DNA of 64,000 bases from Modicisalibacter coralii (GTDB lineage Bacteria > Pseudomonadota > Gammaproteobacteria > Pseudomonadales > Halomonadaceae): contig NZ_QWBW01000007.1 in assembly GCF_004117855.1 (NCBI RefSeq), positions 124,517 to 188,516 of the forward strand, in the 5' to 3' direction. Below, piece after piece: positions 9,221 through 19,213 of this stretch. Numbering within the stretch: position 1 is the stretch's first letter; each line of letters opens with the position of its first letter. A model generated the notes under the pieces. It searched no databases, was not told the DNA's origin, and was given only the letters and a program-made list of their open reading frames with translations. Both the position numbers and the translations under genes were made by a program.

Positions 9221-10300
9221 TCAGTTGCCGGCAGTGACGGCGAAGGTCTGGGCATAACCGACGTCGCGCAACTGCTGGCGCAGCGCCTCCAGCGCTGAAC
9301 GATCGGCCACGGGGCCGACCTGAACCCGGTGCAGCCGGGCGTCGCTGTCGATGCGTACCGGCCGGTCGAGTCGCGATTGCAGGCGTTCGCGCAATTTCCG
9401 GGCGTTGGTGGCCGAGTTCAGCGCGGCCACCTGCAGATAGAATGCCCCACTGTCCCCGGCCACGGGGTCGGTGGCGGACGTGCCGGTAGCGGACGTGCCG
9501 GTAGCGGACGTGCCGGTGGCGGACGTGCCGGTCTCGGCCGCCCGGGACGCCGTCGTTTTCTCTGCACGGGCCCCCGACGCCCCGGAGGTCGGCATGGCCG
9601 TCGCCGTCGGCGCGCTTCGCGTGGCCAGCGCCTGGGTCGACGCCGCCGAGTCGGCCCCGGACGCCGCATCACGCCGCGCCCGGGTATCGGGCGACGACGC
9701 CTGGCGCGAGGCCAGGGAGCGCGACGTCGAGGTCTCGCTCCCCGAGCGGTGCCGGGCCTGCCAGGCGACCGGATCGATCGCCTCGACCCGGACGTGCCCG
9801 GTCCCGGTGCGCAGGATACCCAGCCGGGCGGCCGCCGCATAGGATAGATCGATCAGGCGATTGCCGTGAAACGGGCCTCGGTCGTTGACCTTGACGATCA
9901 CCGAGCGCCCGTTGTCGGTATTGGTGACCCGGGCATAGGTCGGCAACGGCAGGGAACGATGCGCCGCCGACATCTTGTACATGTCGTAGGACTCGCCGCT
10001 GGCGGTGTCATAGCCCTGGAACTTCTCACCGTACCAGGACGCGGTGCCCTCCGCCTCGTAGCCCTCGGCACTGGGCAGCACATGATAGGTCTTGCCCCAG
10101 ACCCGATAGGTCGAGCGGTTGCCGCTGGCGGCCAGCGGCTCGACCCTGGGTACCGCGTCGGGCACGTCGGCGACATCGGGCGGATTGTCCGGGTAGGCAT
10201 CACGGGACATGGCGTAGCGACCGCCGTCCCCGCCCCCTCCGGAGGCGCAACCACCCAGCACCAGCAGTCCCGCCAGCAGCAGCCACCAGAGCGGTCTCAC
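9221..10300 (-). CDS. rlpA: endolytic peptidoglycan transglycosylase RlpA with SPOR domain
   Basis: Outer-membrane lipoprotein that cleaves stem-less glycans at the septum. The 359 residues start with a lipoprotein signal (LGGC, lipidated Cys C18). A double-psi beta-barrel follows (EGTASWYGEKFQGYDTASGE, VKVNDRGPF, RLIDLSYAAA), then a long Ser/Ala/Thr linker, then a C-terminal SPOR domain (YLQVAALNSATNARKL to the end) that binds denuded glycan. The linker contains four TGTSA repeats. The start is GTG at 10300 with GGGAGG upstream, overlapping the mltB stop as GTGA. A frame open further upstream runs antiparallel to mltB text and is discarded. Confidence 0.92.
   Translation of the reverse strand: MRPLWWLLLAGLLVLGGCASGGGGDGGRYAMSRDAYPDNPPDVADVPDAVPRVEPLAASGNRSTYRVWGKTYHVLPSAEGYEAEGTASWYGEKFQGYDTASGESYDMYKMSAAHRSLPLPTYARVTNTDNGRSVIVKVNDRGPFHGNRLIDLSYAAAARLGILRTGTGHVRVEAIDPVAWQARHRSGSETSTSRSLASRQASSPDTRARRDAASGADSAASTQALATRSAPTATAMPTSGASGARAEKTTASRAAETGTSATGTSATGTSATGTSATDPVAGDSGAFYLQVAALNSATNARKLRERLQSRLDRPVRIDSDARLHRVQVGPVADRSALEALRQQLRDVGYAQTFAVTAGN
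9471..9530. repeat. four 15-bp tandem repeats inside rlpA
   Basis: Four head-to-tail units of GT(G/A)GCGGACGTGCCG at 9471, 9486, 9501 and 9516, in frame. They encode repeated TGTSA in the flexible linker between the RlpA barrel and its SPOR domain. Near-identity at the DNA level suggests recent slippage or expansion. Confidence 0.95.
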
Positions 10301-11328
10301 GACGACGCCTCCCGCGCGTCGCGAATGCGCTCGGCCAGGGTGGTGACGGCCATGGCGTAGAGATAACTGTGGTTGTAGCGGGTGATGACGTAGAAGTTCT
10401 CGTGACCGAGCCGATAGTCGACACGGCCGTCGCCCTCCTCGAGCGCCAGCGGCACGACCCGCTGCGCGGCGTCCAGACCGGCGCCCCCGGCGGGGGTGAT
10501 GCCCTTGGCGGCCAGCGCGTCGATGCGCACATAGGGCTCGCGCGCCTGGTTGAAGGTGACGCCGTCCGGCGGCGTGGCCGGGCCCGAGGCCTCGCTCACG
10601 ACCGCCCCGCCCGCCTGCCAGCCATGACGCGCGAAGTAGTTGCCCACGCTGCCGATGGCATCCACGGGATCGTGCCACAGATCGCGCTTGCCGTCGGCGT
10701 CGAAGTCCACGGCGTAGGCCTGATAGCTGGTGGGAATGAACTGCGGGTAGCCCATCGCCCCCGCGTAGGATCCCTCGAGCGTGGCGGGATCGATGCCCTG
10801 CTCGCGGGTCAGGTCGATGAAGGCCGCCAGTTCGCCGCGGAAGAAGTCGCCGCGCGACGGATGATGAAACGCCAGCGTGGCCAGGGAATCGAGTACCCGA
10901 TGAGTGCCGGTGTGCCGGCCGTAGTAGGTTTCCACGCCGATGATCGCGGCGATCACCTCGGGGGCCACCCCGTACTGCGCCCGGGCGCGCGCGAAGGCGT
11001 CGCGGTGGGCCTCGATGAAGGCCACGCCGGCCTCGACCCGCTCGGGCTGGATGAAGATGTCGCGGTACTCGCCCCAGGTCATGCGGTGCTCGGGCGCCCT
11101 GGCCATGGCATCGAGCACGTCCTGGCTATAGCCGGCCTCGTCAAGGGCCTTGACCAGCCAGTCGCGGTCGGTGCCGGCGGCCACCCGGGCGTCGACCCAG
11201 GCCGCCACGTCCGGGTGGCTGGCGGGATCGAACGCCGAGTCGGCCCAGGCCGACGTGGCGCCGAGTGCCATGATGCAGCCCAACAGGCCCAGCCGGAAAC
11301 GGCTCGGTTGGCGAGCGGGAAACCCCAT
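10297..11328 (-). CDS. mltB: lytic murein transglycosylase B
   Basis: Periplasmic lytic transglycosylase of 343 residues. It has a signal peptide (1-29, cleavage near ATSAWA-D), the catalytic Glu in IGVETYYGR (E133), and the family segments GAMGYPQFIPTSY and YNHSYLYAMAV. There is no lipobox cysteine at the expected place, so it resembles soluble MltB rather than the lipoprotein form, although C18 lies within the hydrophobic stretch (LLGCIM). The ATG at 11328 has AGGGAG nine bases upstream. Between rodA and rlpA, the usual place in the mrdA-rodA-mltB-rlpA cluster. Confidence 0.92.
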   Translation of the reverse strand: MGFPARQPSRFRLGLLGCIMALGATSAWADSAFDPASHPDVAAWVDARVAAGTDRDWLVKALDEAGYSQDVLDAMARAPEHRMTWGEYRDIFIQPERVEAGVAFIEAHRDAFARARAQYGVAPEVIAAIIGVETYYGRHTGTHRVLDSLATLAFHHPSRGDFFRGELAAFIDLTREQGIDPATLEGSYAGAMGYPQFIPTSYQAYAVDFDADGKRDLWHDPVDAIGSVGNYFARHGWQAGGAVVSEASGPATPPDGVTFNQAREPYVRIDALAAKGITPAGGAGLDAAQRVVPLALEEGDGRVDYRLGHENFYVITRYNHSYLYAMAVTTLAERIRDAREASS

Positions 11329-11360
11329 CGTCTTCAACTCCCTGTTTCGCTCCGCAGCGG

Positions 11361-12506
11361 CTAGCGCGGCAGCAGACGCCGGTGGCTGTGAATCGCCATG
11401 AGAATACCGAAACCGGCCAGCAACGTCACGCTGGAGGTCCCGCCGTAGCTGACCAGCGGCAGCGGCACGCCGACGATCGGCAGGATGCCGCTGACCATGC
11501 CGATGTTGACGAACACGTAGATGAAAAAGGTCAGGACGATGCTGCCGCCCACCAGCCGACCATAGGTGTCGTGAGCGCCATTGGCCATCAGCAGACCGCG
11601 GCCGATGATCAGCAGATAGAGCGTCAGCACCACCAGCATGCCGATCAGCCCGAACTCCTCGCCGAGCACCGCGACGATGAAGTCGGTGTGTCGCTCGGGC
11701 AGGAATTCCAGCTGCGACTGGGTGCCCTGGGTCCAGCCCTTGCCGAAGACGCCCCCGCTGCCGATGGCCGTGGTCGACTGGATGATGTTCCAGCCCGCGC
11801 CCAGCGGGTCGCTTTCCGGGTTGAGAAAGGTCAGTACGCGCTGACGCTGGTAATCGTGCATGTTGAACCACAAAAGCGGCATCGCCGCCGCGGCCAGCAC
11901 GACCAGAAAGGCGATCAGGCGCCAGGAGAGCCCGGCCAGCAGCACCACGAACACCCCGGCACAGGCCACCAGCAGCGACGTGCCCAGGTCCGGCTGCTTG
12001 GCGATCAGCACCACCGGCACGGCCATGATCACGGCACACACCAGGATGTCGCGCACCCGGGGCGGCAGCGCCTGGCGCTGCAGGTAGGCGGCGACCATCA
12101 TCGGCATCGCCAGCTTCATCAGTTCGGACGGCTGGAAGCGGATCACCCCGGGAATCACCAGCCAGCGCTGGGCGCCCATGCCGATGTCGCCCATCACCTC
12201 GACGGCGATCAGCATCGCCAGCCCCGCCCCGTAGAGCACCGGCGACCAGCGGCAGAGGGTCTTGGGCGACAGCTGGGCCAGTACCACCATCACCGTCAAC
12301 GCGACGCCCAGGCGCAGCGCCTGCGCCTCGACGACCGCCAGCCGCTGGCCGCTGGCACTGTAGAGCACCACCAGTCCCGCCCCCAGCAGCACCAGCAGAA
12401 TGCCGCACAGCCAGGGATCGATGTGAATGCGCGTCCACAGCGTGCTGCGCCGCCGGACACTGGCGTTGCGCGGGTAGTGGAGCATGGCGGTGTCACGGAG
12501 TCGCAT
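11361..12506 (-). CDS. rodA: rod shape-determining peptidoglycan glycosyltransferase RodA
   Basis: SEDS-family polymerase that extends glycan strands with PBP2 in the elongasome. 381 residues with about ten membrane segments. The SEDS signature is present (GAQRWLVIPGVIRFQPSELMK, ETHTDF-type loop as ERHTDFIVAVLGEEFGLIG, and GVPLPLVSYGGTS near the end). The chosen ATG at 12506 has GAGG close upstream and overlaps the mrdA stop by 14 bases; an in-frame ATG at 12485 would shorten it by seven residues and avoid the overlap. Confidence 0.93.
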   Translation of the reverse strand: MRLRDTAMLHYPRNASVRRRSTLWTRIHIDPWLCGILLVLLGAGLVVLYSASGQRLAVVEAQALRLGVALTVMVVLAQLSPKTLCRWSPVLYGAGLAMLIAVEVMGDIGMGAQRWLVIPGVIRFQPSELMKLAMPMMVAAYLQRQALPPRVRDILVCAVIMAVPVVLIAKQPDLGTSLLVACAGVFVVLLAGLSWRLIAFLVVLAAAAMPLLWFNMHDYQRQRVLTFLNPESDPLGAGWNIIQSTTAIGSGGVFGKGWTQGTQSQLEFLPERHTDFIVAVLGEEFGLIGMLVVLTLYLLIIGRGLLMANGAHDTYGRLVGGSIVLTFFIYVFVNIGMVSGILPIVGVPLPLVSYGGTSSVTLLAGFGILMAIHSHRRLLPR

Positions 12507-14385
12507 GCGATCCTCGCTGGCGAATTTCGGCGGCCGCCTCGTCGAGCGCGTCATCGTCGGGCAGCAGCCAGGCATCGGTGATCTCGCGCGCCAGCGGCGC
12601 GGCATGGGAACTGCCCCCGCCGGCGTTCTCGATCACCACGGCGACGGCGATCTGCGGGTCGTCGATCGGCGCGAAGGCGGTGAACAGGGCGTGGTCGTGC
12701 AAGCGTTCCTCGAGCTCGTCGGCGTTGTAGCGTTCGTCGTTGTCGAGGGTGAAGACCTGGGCCGTGCCCGACTTGCCGGCCATGCGGTACTCGAGCCCGG
12801 CCCCCACGCGCCGCGCCGTGCCCTCGCTGCCGCTCATCACGTCGCCCATGGCGTTGCGCACCAGCGTCCACCAGCCGTCATCGAGCTCGATGTCCTCCTT
12901 GGCCGGCGGCGGGTCGACCGTCTCGTCGCCGATACGCTTGGCCAGGTGCGGTGTCACCCAGTGGCCGCGGTTGGCGAGCACCGATACCGCGGTGGCCATC
13001 TGCAGCGGGGTGGCCAGCCAGTAGCCCTGGCCGATCCCCACCGACAGGGTCTCGCCGGGGAACCAGACCTGCCCGCGGCGCTCGCGTTTCCACTCGCGGG
13101 AGGGCATCAGACCGCTCGAGGCGCCGTAGACGTCGTAGCTGGTGTCCTCGCCGAAGCCGAAGCGGTGCATGAAATCGGACAACCGGTCGATCCCCAGCTC
13201 GTGGGCGAGCGTGAAGAAGTAGGTGTCGTTGGAGACCTCGATGGCACGGTGCATGTCGACCCGACCGTGGCCCCAGCGCAGCCAGTTGTGATAACGCCGG
13301 TCATGATCCGGCAGCTTGTAGTAGCCGGGATCGTAGATGGTCTTTTCCGGGGTGATCACGTGGTTGTAGAGCCCGGCCAGGGCCATGTAGGGCTTGACCG
13401 TCGAGGCCGGCGGATACTGGCCGCGGATCGCCCGGTTGTAGAGTGGCAGGTCGTGGTCGTCGCGCAGCCCCTTGTAGTCGTCGTAGCTGATCCCGGTGAC
13501 GAACAGGTTGGAGTCGAACCCCGGCGACGAGGCCATGGCAAGGATGTCGCCGGTCTTCGGCTGGATGGCGACGATCGCCCCGCGGCGGTCGTCGAGCAGG
13601 TCGTAGGCCAGCTGCTGGAGGCGCTCGTCGATGGTCAGGGTGATGTCCTTCCCCGGCGCCGGATCGGTACGCCCGAGCTCCTTGAGGACCCGCCCGCGGG
13701 CGTTGGTCTCGACCTGACGCAGGCCGGCCTTGCCGTGCAGCACCGACTCGTACTGCTTCTCGACGCCGGTCTTGCCGATGAAGTGCGTCCCCGAATACTC
13801 GCCGCGATCCAGATCGGCCAGCTCCTCGGCGTTGATGCGCCCCACGTAGCCGATGACATGCGACATGATCAGTGGATCCGGGTAGTAGCGCAGCAGTTGC
13901 GCCTCGACCTCGACCCCGGGCAGACGGTAGCGGTTGACCGCCAGCCGCGCGATCTGCTTTTCGTTGAGCTCGCTCATCAGCAGCGCCGGCTGATAGGGCC
14001 GCTGACGCTGATAGGCGCGCTCGCGGAAGACGCTCGCCTCCTTGGCCGGCAGGTCGAGGATGTCGACCAGCAGGTCCAGGGTGGCATCCAGATCGTCGAC
14101 CCGCTCGGGAACGATGGTCAGGTTGTAGGTCGGCCGGTTCTCCGCCACCAGCCGGCCGTTGCGGTCGTAGATCAACCCGCGGGTCGGCGGCAGGGGCTCG
14201 ACGCGCACGCGATTGTTCTCGGAGCGGGTGGTGTAGACCTCGTGCTGGAACACCTGCAGATAGACCAGCCGGGCGACCAGCGCGCCCGACATCAGGATCA
14301 CCAGCAAGGCCGCGAGCAGCGAACGGTTGCGAAACAACCGCACCTCCTGCTCGGGATTCTTCAGGGTATCGCGGGGCTTACGCAT
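12493..14385 (-). CDS. mrdA: penicillin-binding protein 2 (elongasome transpeptidase)
   Basis: Class B PBP that crosslinks side-wall peptidoglycan with RodA. 630 residues: a short cytoplasmic tail, a membrane anchor (about 22-45), a PBP dimer domain, and a transpeptidase domain with STVK (S328-K331), SND and KSGT motifs. The N-terminal sequence (RNRSLLAALLVILMSG) and the PTRGLIYDRNGRLVAENRP block are typical. Downstream of rlmH by 54 bases and overlapping rodA. No obvious strong ribosome site precedes the ATG. Confidence 0.95.
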   Translation of the reverse strand: MRKPRDTLKNPEQEVRLFRNRSLLAALLVILMSGALVARLVYLQVFQHEVYTTRSENNRVRVEPLPPTRGLIYDRNGRLVAENRPTYNLTIVPERVDDLDATLDLLVDILDLPAKEASVFRERAYQRQRPYQPALLMSELNEKQIARLAVNRYRLPGVEVEAQLLRYYPDPLIMSHVIGYVGRINAEELADLDRGEYSGTHFIGKTGVEKQYESVLHGKAGLRQVETNARGRVLKELGRTDPAPGKDITLTIDERLQQLAYDLLDDRRGAIVAIQPKTGDILAMASSPGFDSNLFVTGISYDDYKGLRDDHDLPLYNRAIRGQYPPASTVKPYMALAGLYNHVITPEKTIYDPGYYKLPDHDRRYHNWLRWGHGRVDMHRAIEVSNDTYFFTLAHELGIDRLSDFMHRFGFGEDTSYDVYGASSGLMPSREWKRERRGQVWFPGETLSVGIGQGYWLATPLQMATAVSVLANRGHWVTPHLAKRIGDETVDPPPAKEDIELDDGWWTLVRNAMGDVMSGSEGTARRVGAGLEYRMAGKSGTAQVFTLDNDERYNADELEERLHDHALFTAFAPIDDPQIAVAVVIENAGGGSSHAAPLAREITDAWLLPDDDALDEAAAEIRQRGSHATP

Positions 14386-14439
14386 CGGGAAACTGGGCCG
14401 GGCCGGGCGCGAGGGGGTGTCGGGGCATCGGGAACGTCG

Positions 14440-14907
14440 TCAACGGTGATAAGGATGGCCGACCAGCAAGGTCCAGGCGCGATAGAGCTGCTCGGCGAGG
14501 ATCAGACGCACCATGGGATGCGGCAGGGTCAGCGGCGACAGCGACCAGCGCCGCTCGGCGCCGGCCGACAGCCCCGGATCGAGCCCTTCCGGGCCGCCGA
14601 CCAGCAGTGCCACGTCGCGTCCCGAGTGACGCCACTGATCGGCCTCGCGGGCGAGCCGCTCGGTCGACCACGCCTGACCGCCCACCTCGAGGGCCACGCA
14701 CAGTTCGTCGCCGCGCAGGCGATCGCGCATGCGCTGCCCCTCCAGGGCCACGGCACGCGCCACATCGGCATTCTTGCCGCGCGCGCCGGGAGCGATCTCG
14801 ACGATCTCGAGGGCGAAGTCACGGGGCAACCGCTTGCGATACTCCTCGACGCCGCGCTCGACCCAGTCGGGCATCCGGGTGCCCACCGCGACCAGGCGTA
14901 CCTTCAC
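14440..14907 (-). CDS. rlmH: 23S rRNA pseudouridine-1915 N3-methyltransferase
   Basis: SPOUT methyltransferase of 155 residues acting on the assembled 70S ribosome. It shows the N-terminal [15 protein letters not shown], the trefoil-knot SAM site [13 protein letters not shown], and the conserved C-terminus [34 protein letters not shown] (each given as family text). The start is GTG at 14907, overlapping the rsfS stop as GTGA, so the pair is coupled. Sits in the standard rsfS-rlmH-mrdA order. Confidence 0.95.
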   Translation of the reverse strand: MKVRLVAVGTRMPDWVERGVEEYRKRLPRDFALEIVEIAPGARGKNADVARAVALEGQRMRDRLRGDELCVALEVGGQAWSTERLAREADQWRHSGRDVALLVGGPEGLDPGLSAGAERRWSLSPLTLPHPMVRLILAEQLYRAWTLLVGHPYHR

Positions 14908-15266
14908 GCCCGGCCCCCGCGGACCTCCTCCTCGCCATCCGCGGGCATGTCGGCCCAGAGCCGCTCCAGATCGTAGAGGCGGCGGGTCTCGGGCATCATC
15001 ACGTGAACCACCACGTCGCCCAGGTCGATCAGCACCCATTCGGAGCCGCTCTTGCCCTCGACCCCCAGCGCACGGACGCCCGCTTCCTTCGCCCGCTCGA
15101 CCACGTTGTCGGCCAGCGCGGAAACGTGTCGGGAAGAGGTCCCGCTGGCCACCAGCATGACGTCGGTGACGCTGGTCAGCGCCGAGACGTCGAGTGCGGC
15201 GATGTCCTGGCCCTTGAGCTCCTCAAGGGCGTCCACCGCCAGTGTCTTCAATGCGTCGATCTGCAT
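14904..15266 (-). CDS. rsfS: ribosome silencing factor RsfS
   Basis: A 120-residue Iojap/RsfS protein that binds L14 and blocks subunit joining in starvation. Recognisable blocks: [38 protein letters not shown] (split across residues 18-55), [21 protein letters not shown] and [12 protein letters not shown]. Lies between nadD (54-base gap) and rlmH (4-base overlap), the conserved arrangement. Confidence 0.95.
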   Translation of the reverse strand: MQIDALKTLAVDALEELKGQDIAALDVSALTSVTDVMLVASGTSSRHVSALADNVVERAKEAGVRALGVEGKSGSEWVLIDLGDVVVHVMMPETRRLYDLERLWADMPADGEEEVRGGRA

Positions 15267-15320
15267 AGCTCCTCGTCGGCAACAGTCGGGTCAGACTCCA
15301 TTCTACCCCGACAGTTCCCG

Positions 15321-15992
15321 CTATCGGTAAAGATGATGTGAATGAATGTAGGCCTCGACCGCCTCGGGCAGCAGGTAGCGCACACTGCGCCCCTCGGCGA
15401 GCCGCGCACGCAGGTCGGTCGCCGAGATCGCCATGCGACTGGGCAGGCGCAGGTGCAGAAGCCCGCCGGCCGGCCGCCGGAACAGCGTCTCGGCGTCGGC
15501 CACACGACGCTCGGCGACCAGCGCCTCCAGCGCCTCGGGCAGGGGCTCCCGGTGGCCGGGGCGATCGATCACCACCACGTGAGCCAGCTCGAACAGCCGC
15601 CCGGGGGCATGCCAATGGTGGAGCTTGAGAAAGGCGTCGAAGCCGATCGCCATCACCAGCCGTGCCGCGTCGCCGTAGTCGCGGCGCAGCGAGGCCAGGG
15701 TGTCGCTGCTGTAGGAGGGGCCCTGGCGGTGCAGCTCGCGGTCGTCGGCGACCAGCCCCGGCGTGGCACCGATGCCCGCGTCGAGCATGGCCAGACGCTG
15801 TTCGGCATCGATACCCGGCGCCTCGCGATGCGGCGGGACATGGGCCGGCACCAGATGCACCCGATCGAGCGCCAGCGCCTCGTGGAGTTCCACGGCGCTG
15901 CGCAGGTGACCGAGATGCACGGGGTCGAAGGTCCCGCCCAGCATGGCGATACGGGGTGCCGGGTCGGCCGGATCACTCACGGATCTGGCCAT
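15321..15992 (-). CDS. nadD: nicotinate-nucleotide adenylyltransferase
   Basis: Makes deamido-NAD from nicotinate mononucleotide and ATP. 223 residues with the nucleotidyltransferase motif [12 protein letters not shown] (19-30) and the C-terminal ISATDLR, equivalent to ISSTxxR. The ATG at 15992 overlaps the end of proA by 20 bases; a GTG at 15980 (overlapping the proA stop) would be equally compatible with the family and gives 219 residues. Neither has a convincing ribosome site. Confidence 0.92.
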   Translation of the reverse strand: MARSVSDPADPAPRIAMLGGTFDPVHLGHLRSAVELHEALALDRVHLVPAHVPPHREAPGIDAEQRLAMLDAGIGATPGLVADDRELHRQGPSYSSDTLASLRRDYGDAARLVMAIGFDAFLKLHHWHAPGRLFELAHVVVIDRPGHREPLPEALEALVAERRVADAETLFRRPAGGLLHLRLPSRMAISATDLRARLAEGRSVRYLLPEAVEAYIHSHHLYR

Positions 15993-17250
15993 CGCCGAGC
16001 ACCACGTACTTGCGCGTGGTCAGCCCCTCGAGACCCACCGGGCCGCGGGCGTGCAGCTTGTCGGTGGAGATGCCGATCTCCGCCCCCAGCCCGTACTCGA
16101 AGCCGTCGGCGAAACGCGTCGAGGCATTGACCATCACCGAACTGGAGTCGACCTCGGTGAGAAAGCGCCGGGTCAGCGAATAGGACTCGCTGACGATGGC
16201 GTCGGTGTGGTGCGAACCATAGGTCTCGATATGGGCCATCGCCTCGTCGATGCCCTCGACCACGCGGATCGCCAGCACCGGCGCCAGATACTCGGCCTGC
16301 CAGTCGGCCTCGGTGGCGGGCGCCACGTCGGGGAGCCGTTCACGGGTACGCGGGCAACCGCGCAGCTCGACACCATGCTCGGCATAGGCCGCCGCCAGTT
16401 GCGGCAGCAGCGCATCGGCCACCGGCGCGTCGATCAGCAGCGTTTCCAGGGTGTTGCAGGTGCCGTAACGCTGCGTCTTGGCATTGACCGCGATCGCCAG
16501 TGCCTTGGCCAGGTCGGCGGTGGCATCGACATAGACGTGGCAGACCCCGTCGAGGTGCTTGATCACCGGCACCCGCGCCTCGCGGGAGATGCGTTCGATC
16601 AGCGACTTGCCGCCGCGCGGAATGATCACGTCGACGTACTCGGGCATGGCGATCAACCGGCCCACCGCGGCGCGATCGGTGGTCGCCACCACCTGGACGG
16701 CGGCCTCGGGCAGCCCCGCCTCGGCCAGCCCGGCGGCGATGCACTCGGCGATCGCCGCGTTGCTCTCGCTGGCCTCGGAACCGCCGCGCAGGATGCAGGC
16801 ATTGCCGGACTTAAGGCACAGGCTGGCGGCCTCCATCGTCACGTTGGGCCGCGACTCGTAGATGATCCCGATCACGCCCAGCGGCACCCGCATCTGGCCG
16901 ACCTGGATGCCACTGGGACGCGCGCGCAGGCCATCGATCTCGCCCACCGGGTCGGGCAGCGCGGCGACCTGTCGGAGCCCGTCGACCATGCCGGCCAGGC
17001 GCGATTCGCTGAGCGCCAGGCGATCGAGCAGCGCCGCGTCCAGTCCCGCGGCCCGGCCGCGCTCGAGATCCCGGGCGTTGGCCGCCAGCAGGGATTCCCG
17101 CGACGCCTCGACGTGGCGGGCCATGGCCAGCAGGGCGGCGTTCTTCGCCGCGGTCGGCGCGCGGCGCAGCCCGGCGCTGGCCTGGCGAGCGGCCACGCCG
17201 AGCTGACACATGTAGGAGTCCACGTCGGTGATCGCTGTATGTCGTGACAT
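15973..17250 (-). CDS. proA: gamma-glutamyl phosphate reductase
   Basis: NADPH-dependent second step of proline synthesis. 425 residues of the aldehyde dehydrogenase fold, with [12 protein letters not shown], the catalytic Cys in [12 protein letters not shown], and the C-terminal [35 protein letters not shown] block (in parts). The ATG at 17250 has GGAGAG about ten bases upstream; an ATG at 17268 lies inside that ribosome site and is less likely. First gene of the minus-strand wall cluster. Proline is also a compatible solute precursor in halophiles, but nothing here shows special regulation. Confidence 0.93.
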   Translation of the reverse strand: MSRHTAITDVDSYMCQLGVAARQASAGLRRAPTAAKNAALLAMARHVEASRESLLAANARDLERGRAAGLDAALLDRLALSESRLAGMVDGLRQVAALPDPVGEIDGLRARPSGIQVGQMRVPLGVIGIIYESRPNVTMEAASLCLKSGNACILRGGSEASESNAAIAECIAAGLAEAGLPEAAVQVVATTDRAAVGRLIAMPEYVDVIIPRGGKSLIERISREARVPVIKHLDGVCHVYVDATADLAKALAIAVNAKTQRYGTCNTLETLLIDAPVADALLPQLAAAYAEHGVELRGCPRTRERLPDVAPATEADWQAEYLAPVLAIRVVEGIDEAMAHIETYGSHHTDAIVSESYSLTRRFLTEVDSSSVMVNASTRFADGFEYGLGAEIGISTDKLHARGPVGLEGLTTRKYVVLGDGQIRE

Positions 17251-17407
17251 GCCCGGAAATCTCTCCATAATCGGTCGCCGTGTCGCGCAGCGCGTATCGC
17301 GGCGAAGGTACTGACTTGATGAGGAATCGCGCGATACGAGTCGTCGCCGAGGGGGCGGGTATCGTACAGTGTCGGCTATTCGAAACGGAGATCAATACTA
17401 AGCCACC

Positions 17408-18268
17408 ATGGAGCGCAAGTTCAAAGCGGGACCCTACCGACTGATGCCCTGGGCGACCGCCGCCGTTTTGTTGCTGCTGGCCGCCGACGCCGAGAGCACG
17501 ACGCTGCGTGTCGGCCTGGCACTCGGTGCGCTGCTGCTGGTGGCCGACCTGTATCTCGGCCAGCGCCGCCACCGGCTGCCGCGCGCCGGCCTGCCCTTGC
17601 TGCTCGGGGGGCTGATCACCCTGGCCCTGTTCACGGCCCCGCAACGCTATCTGCTGTGGCTGTGGGCCTGGGCGGCGGTGCTGGCCCTGCCCCAGCACGG
17701 GGTCCTGCGCTGGCTCAACGTCGGCCTGGCGGCACTCAGCTTCTGGCACGTTCACAGTCTGCTGGGCGTCGAGGAAGCGCTGCTCGCCGGGCTGCTGCTG
17801 GCCACCCTGGGACTGCTGGGGGTCGCTCACGGCCTGAGCCTGCGCGGGCTGTGGCGCGACGAGGGCAGCCCCGGCGCGCAGTTGTCCGGCCTCGACCTGC
17901 ATTCGCGGCGTCAGCTCGACCACGACCTCGCCCTGGAAACCGTGCGCACCCAGCGCGAGGGCTCCCACGGCATGCTCGTGCTCCTGCGCACCCCGCCGTC
18001 ACGCCAGCGCGGCGTGGCGCGGGCGCTGGTCGGTCAGACGCGCCGTTACGAACATGGCTACCGGATCGACCGGGCGACCCTGGCGCTGCTGCTGATCAGT
18101 CGTGATGCCGGCGAGGTTCAGTCACGTCGCGGCGCCCTGCTCGCCGCGCTTCCGCCGGGCGTGCGTACCCGCTGCGTGTCGCTGGTGCCGGGCGTTTCGC
18201 TGAACGCTCAGCTGGAAGCCCTGGCCGGCCAGCAACGCGCCCTGGTGACCCTCGAGGAGACGGCCTGA
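17408..18268 (+). CDS. membrane protein with degenerate GGDEF-like C-terminal domain
   Basis: 286 residues. The first about 150 form five or six hydrophobic segments. Residues about 165-286 resemble a GGDEF fold in layout (an initial RRQLDHDLALETVRTQ helix, a MLVLL strand, an RIDRATLALLLIS strand where RYGGDEFALLLP would lie), but the GGDEF signature and metal-binding acidic residues are absent. No diguanylate cyclase activity is expected. The next gene starts at the base after its stop and encodes a protein of the same plan, so the pair probably arose by duplication or works as a complex. I do not recognise a named family; function unknown. Confidence 0.6.
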   Translation: MERKFKAGPYRLMPWATAAVLLLLAADAESTTLRVGLALGALLLVADLYLGQRRHRLPRAGLPLLLGGLITLALFTAPQRYLLWLWAWAAVLALPQHGVLRWLNVGLAALSFWHVHSLLGVEEALLAGLLLATLGLLGVAHGLSLRGLWRDEGSPGAQLSGLDLHSRRQLDHDLALETVRTQREGSHGMLVLLRTPPSRQRGVARALVGQTRRYEHGYRIDRATLALLLISRDAGEVQSRRGALLAALPPGVRTRCVSLVPGVSLNAQLEALAGQQRALVTLEETA

Positions 18269-19213
18269 ATGGCGCTTGCGAATTCCCGTTGGCACGACCG
18301 GCTTTTCTTCATCGTCTACCTCAGCGCCCTGCTGCTGATCGCCGGGCACGCCCTGTGGCACTACCTGATGGGGCACTACGACGACATCCTGCTGCCGGCG
18401 CTGCTCGCCATGCTGCTAGCCGGCGCGCTGTTCGTGCGCCTGGTCAACCCCGGTTTCCGGCGCCTGCTGACCTACTCGGCGTTGATCAGCTGCTATCTGC
18501 TGATCGCCGTGGATCTCGCCCGCCACGAGACCCACTCGCTGATCTGGCTGGGGGCACCGCCGGTGGCGACCTTCCTGCTGCTGCCGCTGGCCCCGGCCCT
18601 GCTGCTCAATCTCTTCCTGGCCCCGGTCTGGCTGCTGCTGATCGTCTCGGCACTGCCACTGTGGCATGCCACCCTGGTCTACCTTGCCCTGGTCGGGCTG
18701 ACCGCCCTGCCCGCCTGGCTGATTCACTCGCGCCATTGGCACCTGCGCGCCGGCGAGACCCGCGATCCCCAGTGCCAGGCGCTCTCCCGGCAGGCATTGC
18801 ACAGCCGCCTGGCAGCGGAGGTCGAGCGCAGCCGGGCACTGAAATGCCCCCTCGAGGTACTGGTGATCCACCTGCCGCAACTGGAAATGGCCGACGAACA
18901 GTTCGGCGGCGCGCTGCTGCATGCCCTGCTCACCCGCGCCTGCCTGACCATCCAGGCCAACTGCCGCCAGCACGACCTGCTGGGCCGCGCGCAGACCTCG
19001 CTGTTCTGGCTGCTGCTGCCGGATACCGGCGAGGCGGGTACGCTGATCGTGCGCGAGCGGCTACTCCACGCCCTGAGCCGCGAGGTATTCGCCGAGACCG
19101 GCCCCATCCAGTCGCGCATCCGTAGCTGCCCCCTGCTGCCCGGCGAAACGCCGGAACACTTCGAACAACGCCTGATGACCACCGGCCTGAAACTGATGGA
19201 GCCCACGCCTTGA
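18269..19213 (+). CDS. membrane protein with degenerate GGDEF domain
   Basis: 314 residues. Residues about 10-155 hold five or six membrane segments. Residues about 170-310 look like a GGDEF domain: LSRQALHSRLAAEVERSRALKC, the strand LEVLVIHLPQLEMAD, RQHDLLGRAQTSLFWLLLPDT (in the place of R-D..RYGGDEF..LLP), then a RERLLHALS helix. The signature reads RAQTSLF instead of GGDEF, so catalysis is unlikely; a c-di-GMP or protein-binding role is possible. Abuts the upstream sister gene and overlaps the next gene by four bases, indicating one operon. Confidence 0.65.
   Translation: MALANSRWHDRLFFIVYLSALLLIAGHALWHYLMGHYDDILLPALLAMLLAGALFVRLVNPGFRRLLTYSALISCYLLIAVDLARHETHSLIWLGAPPVATFLLLPLAPALLLNLFLAPVWLLLIVSALPLWHATLVYLALVGLTALPAWLIHSRHWHLRAGETRDPQCQALSRQALHSRLAAEVERSRALKCPLEVLVIHLPQLEMADEQFGGALLHALLTRACLTIQANCRQHDLLGRAQTSLFWLLLPDTGEAGTLIVRERLLHALSREVFAETGPIQSRIRSCPLLPGETPEHFEQRLMTTGLKLMEPTP

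Noticed and set aside
9471-9530. Short CRISPR-like array
   Set aside because: Units are 15 bp, contiguous without spacers and in frame inside rlpA, so they are a coding minisatellite.
18269-19213. Active diguanylate cyclase
   Set aside because: The GGDEF signature is absent (RAQTSLF at that place), so catalytic activity cannot be claimed.
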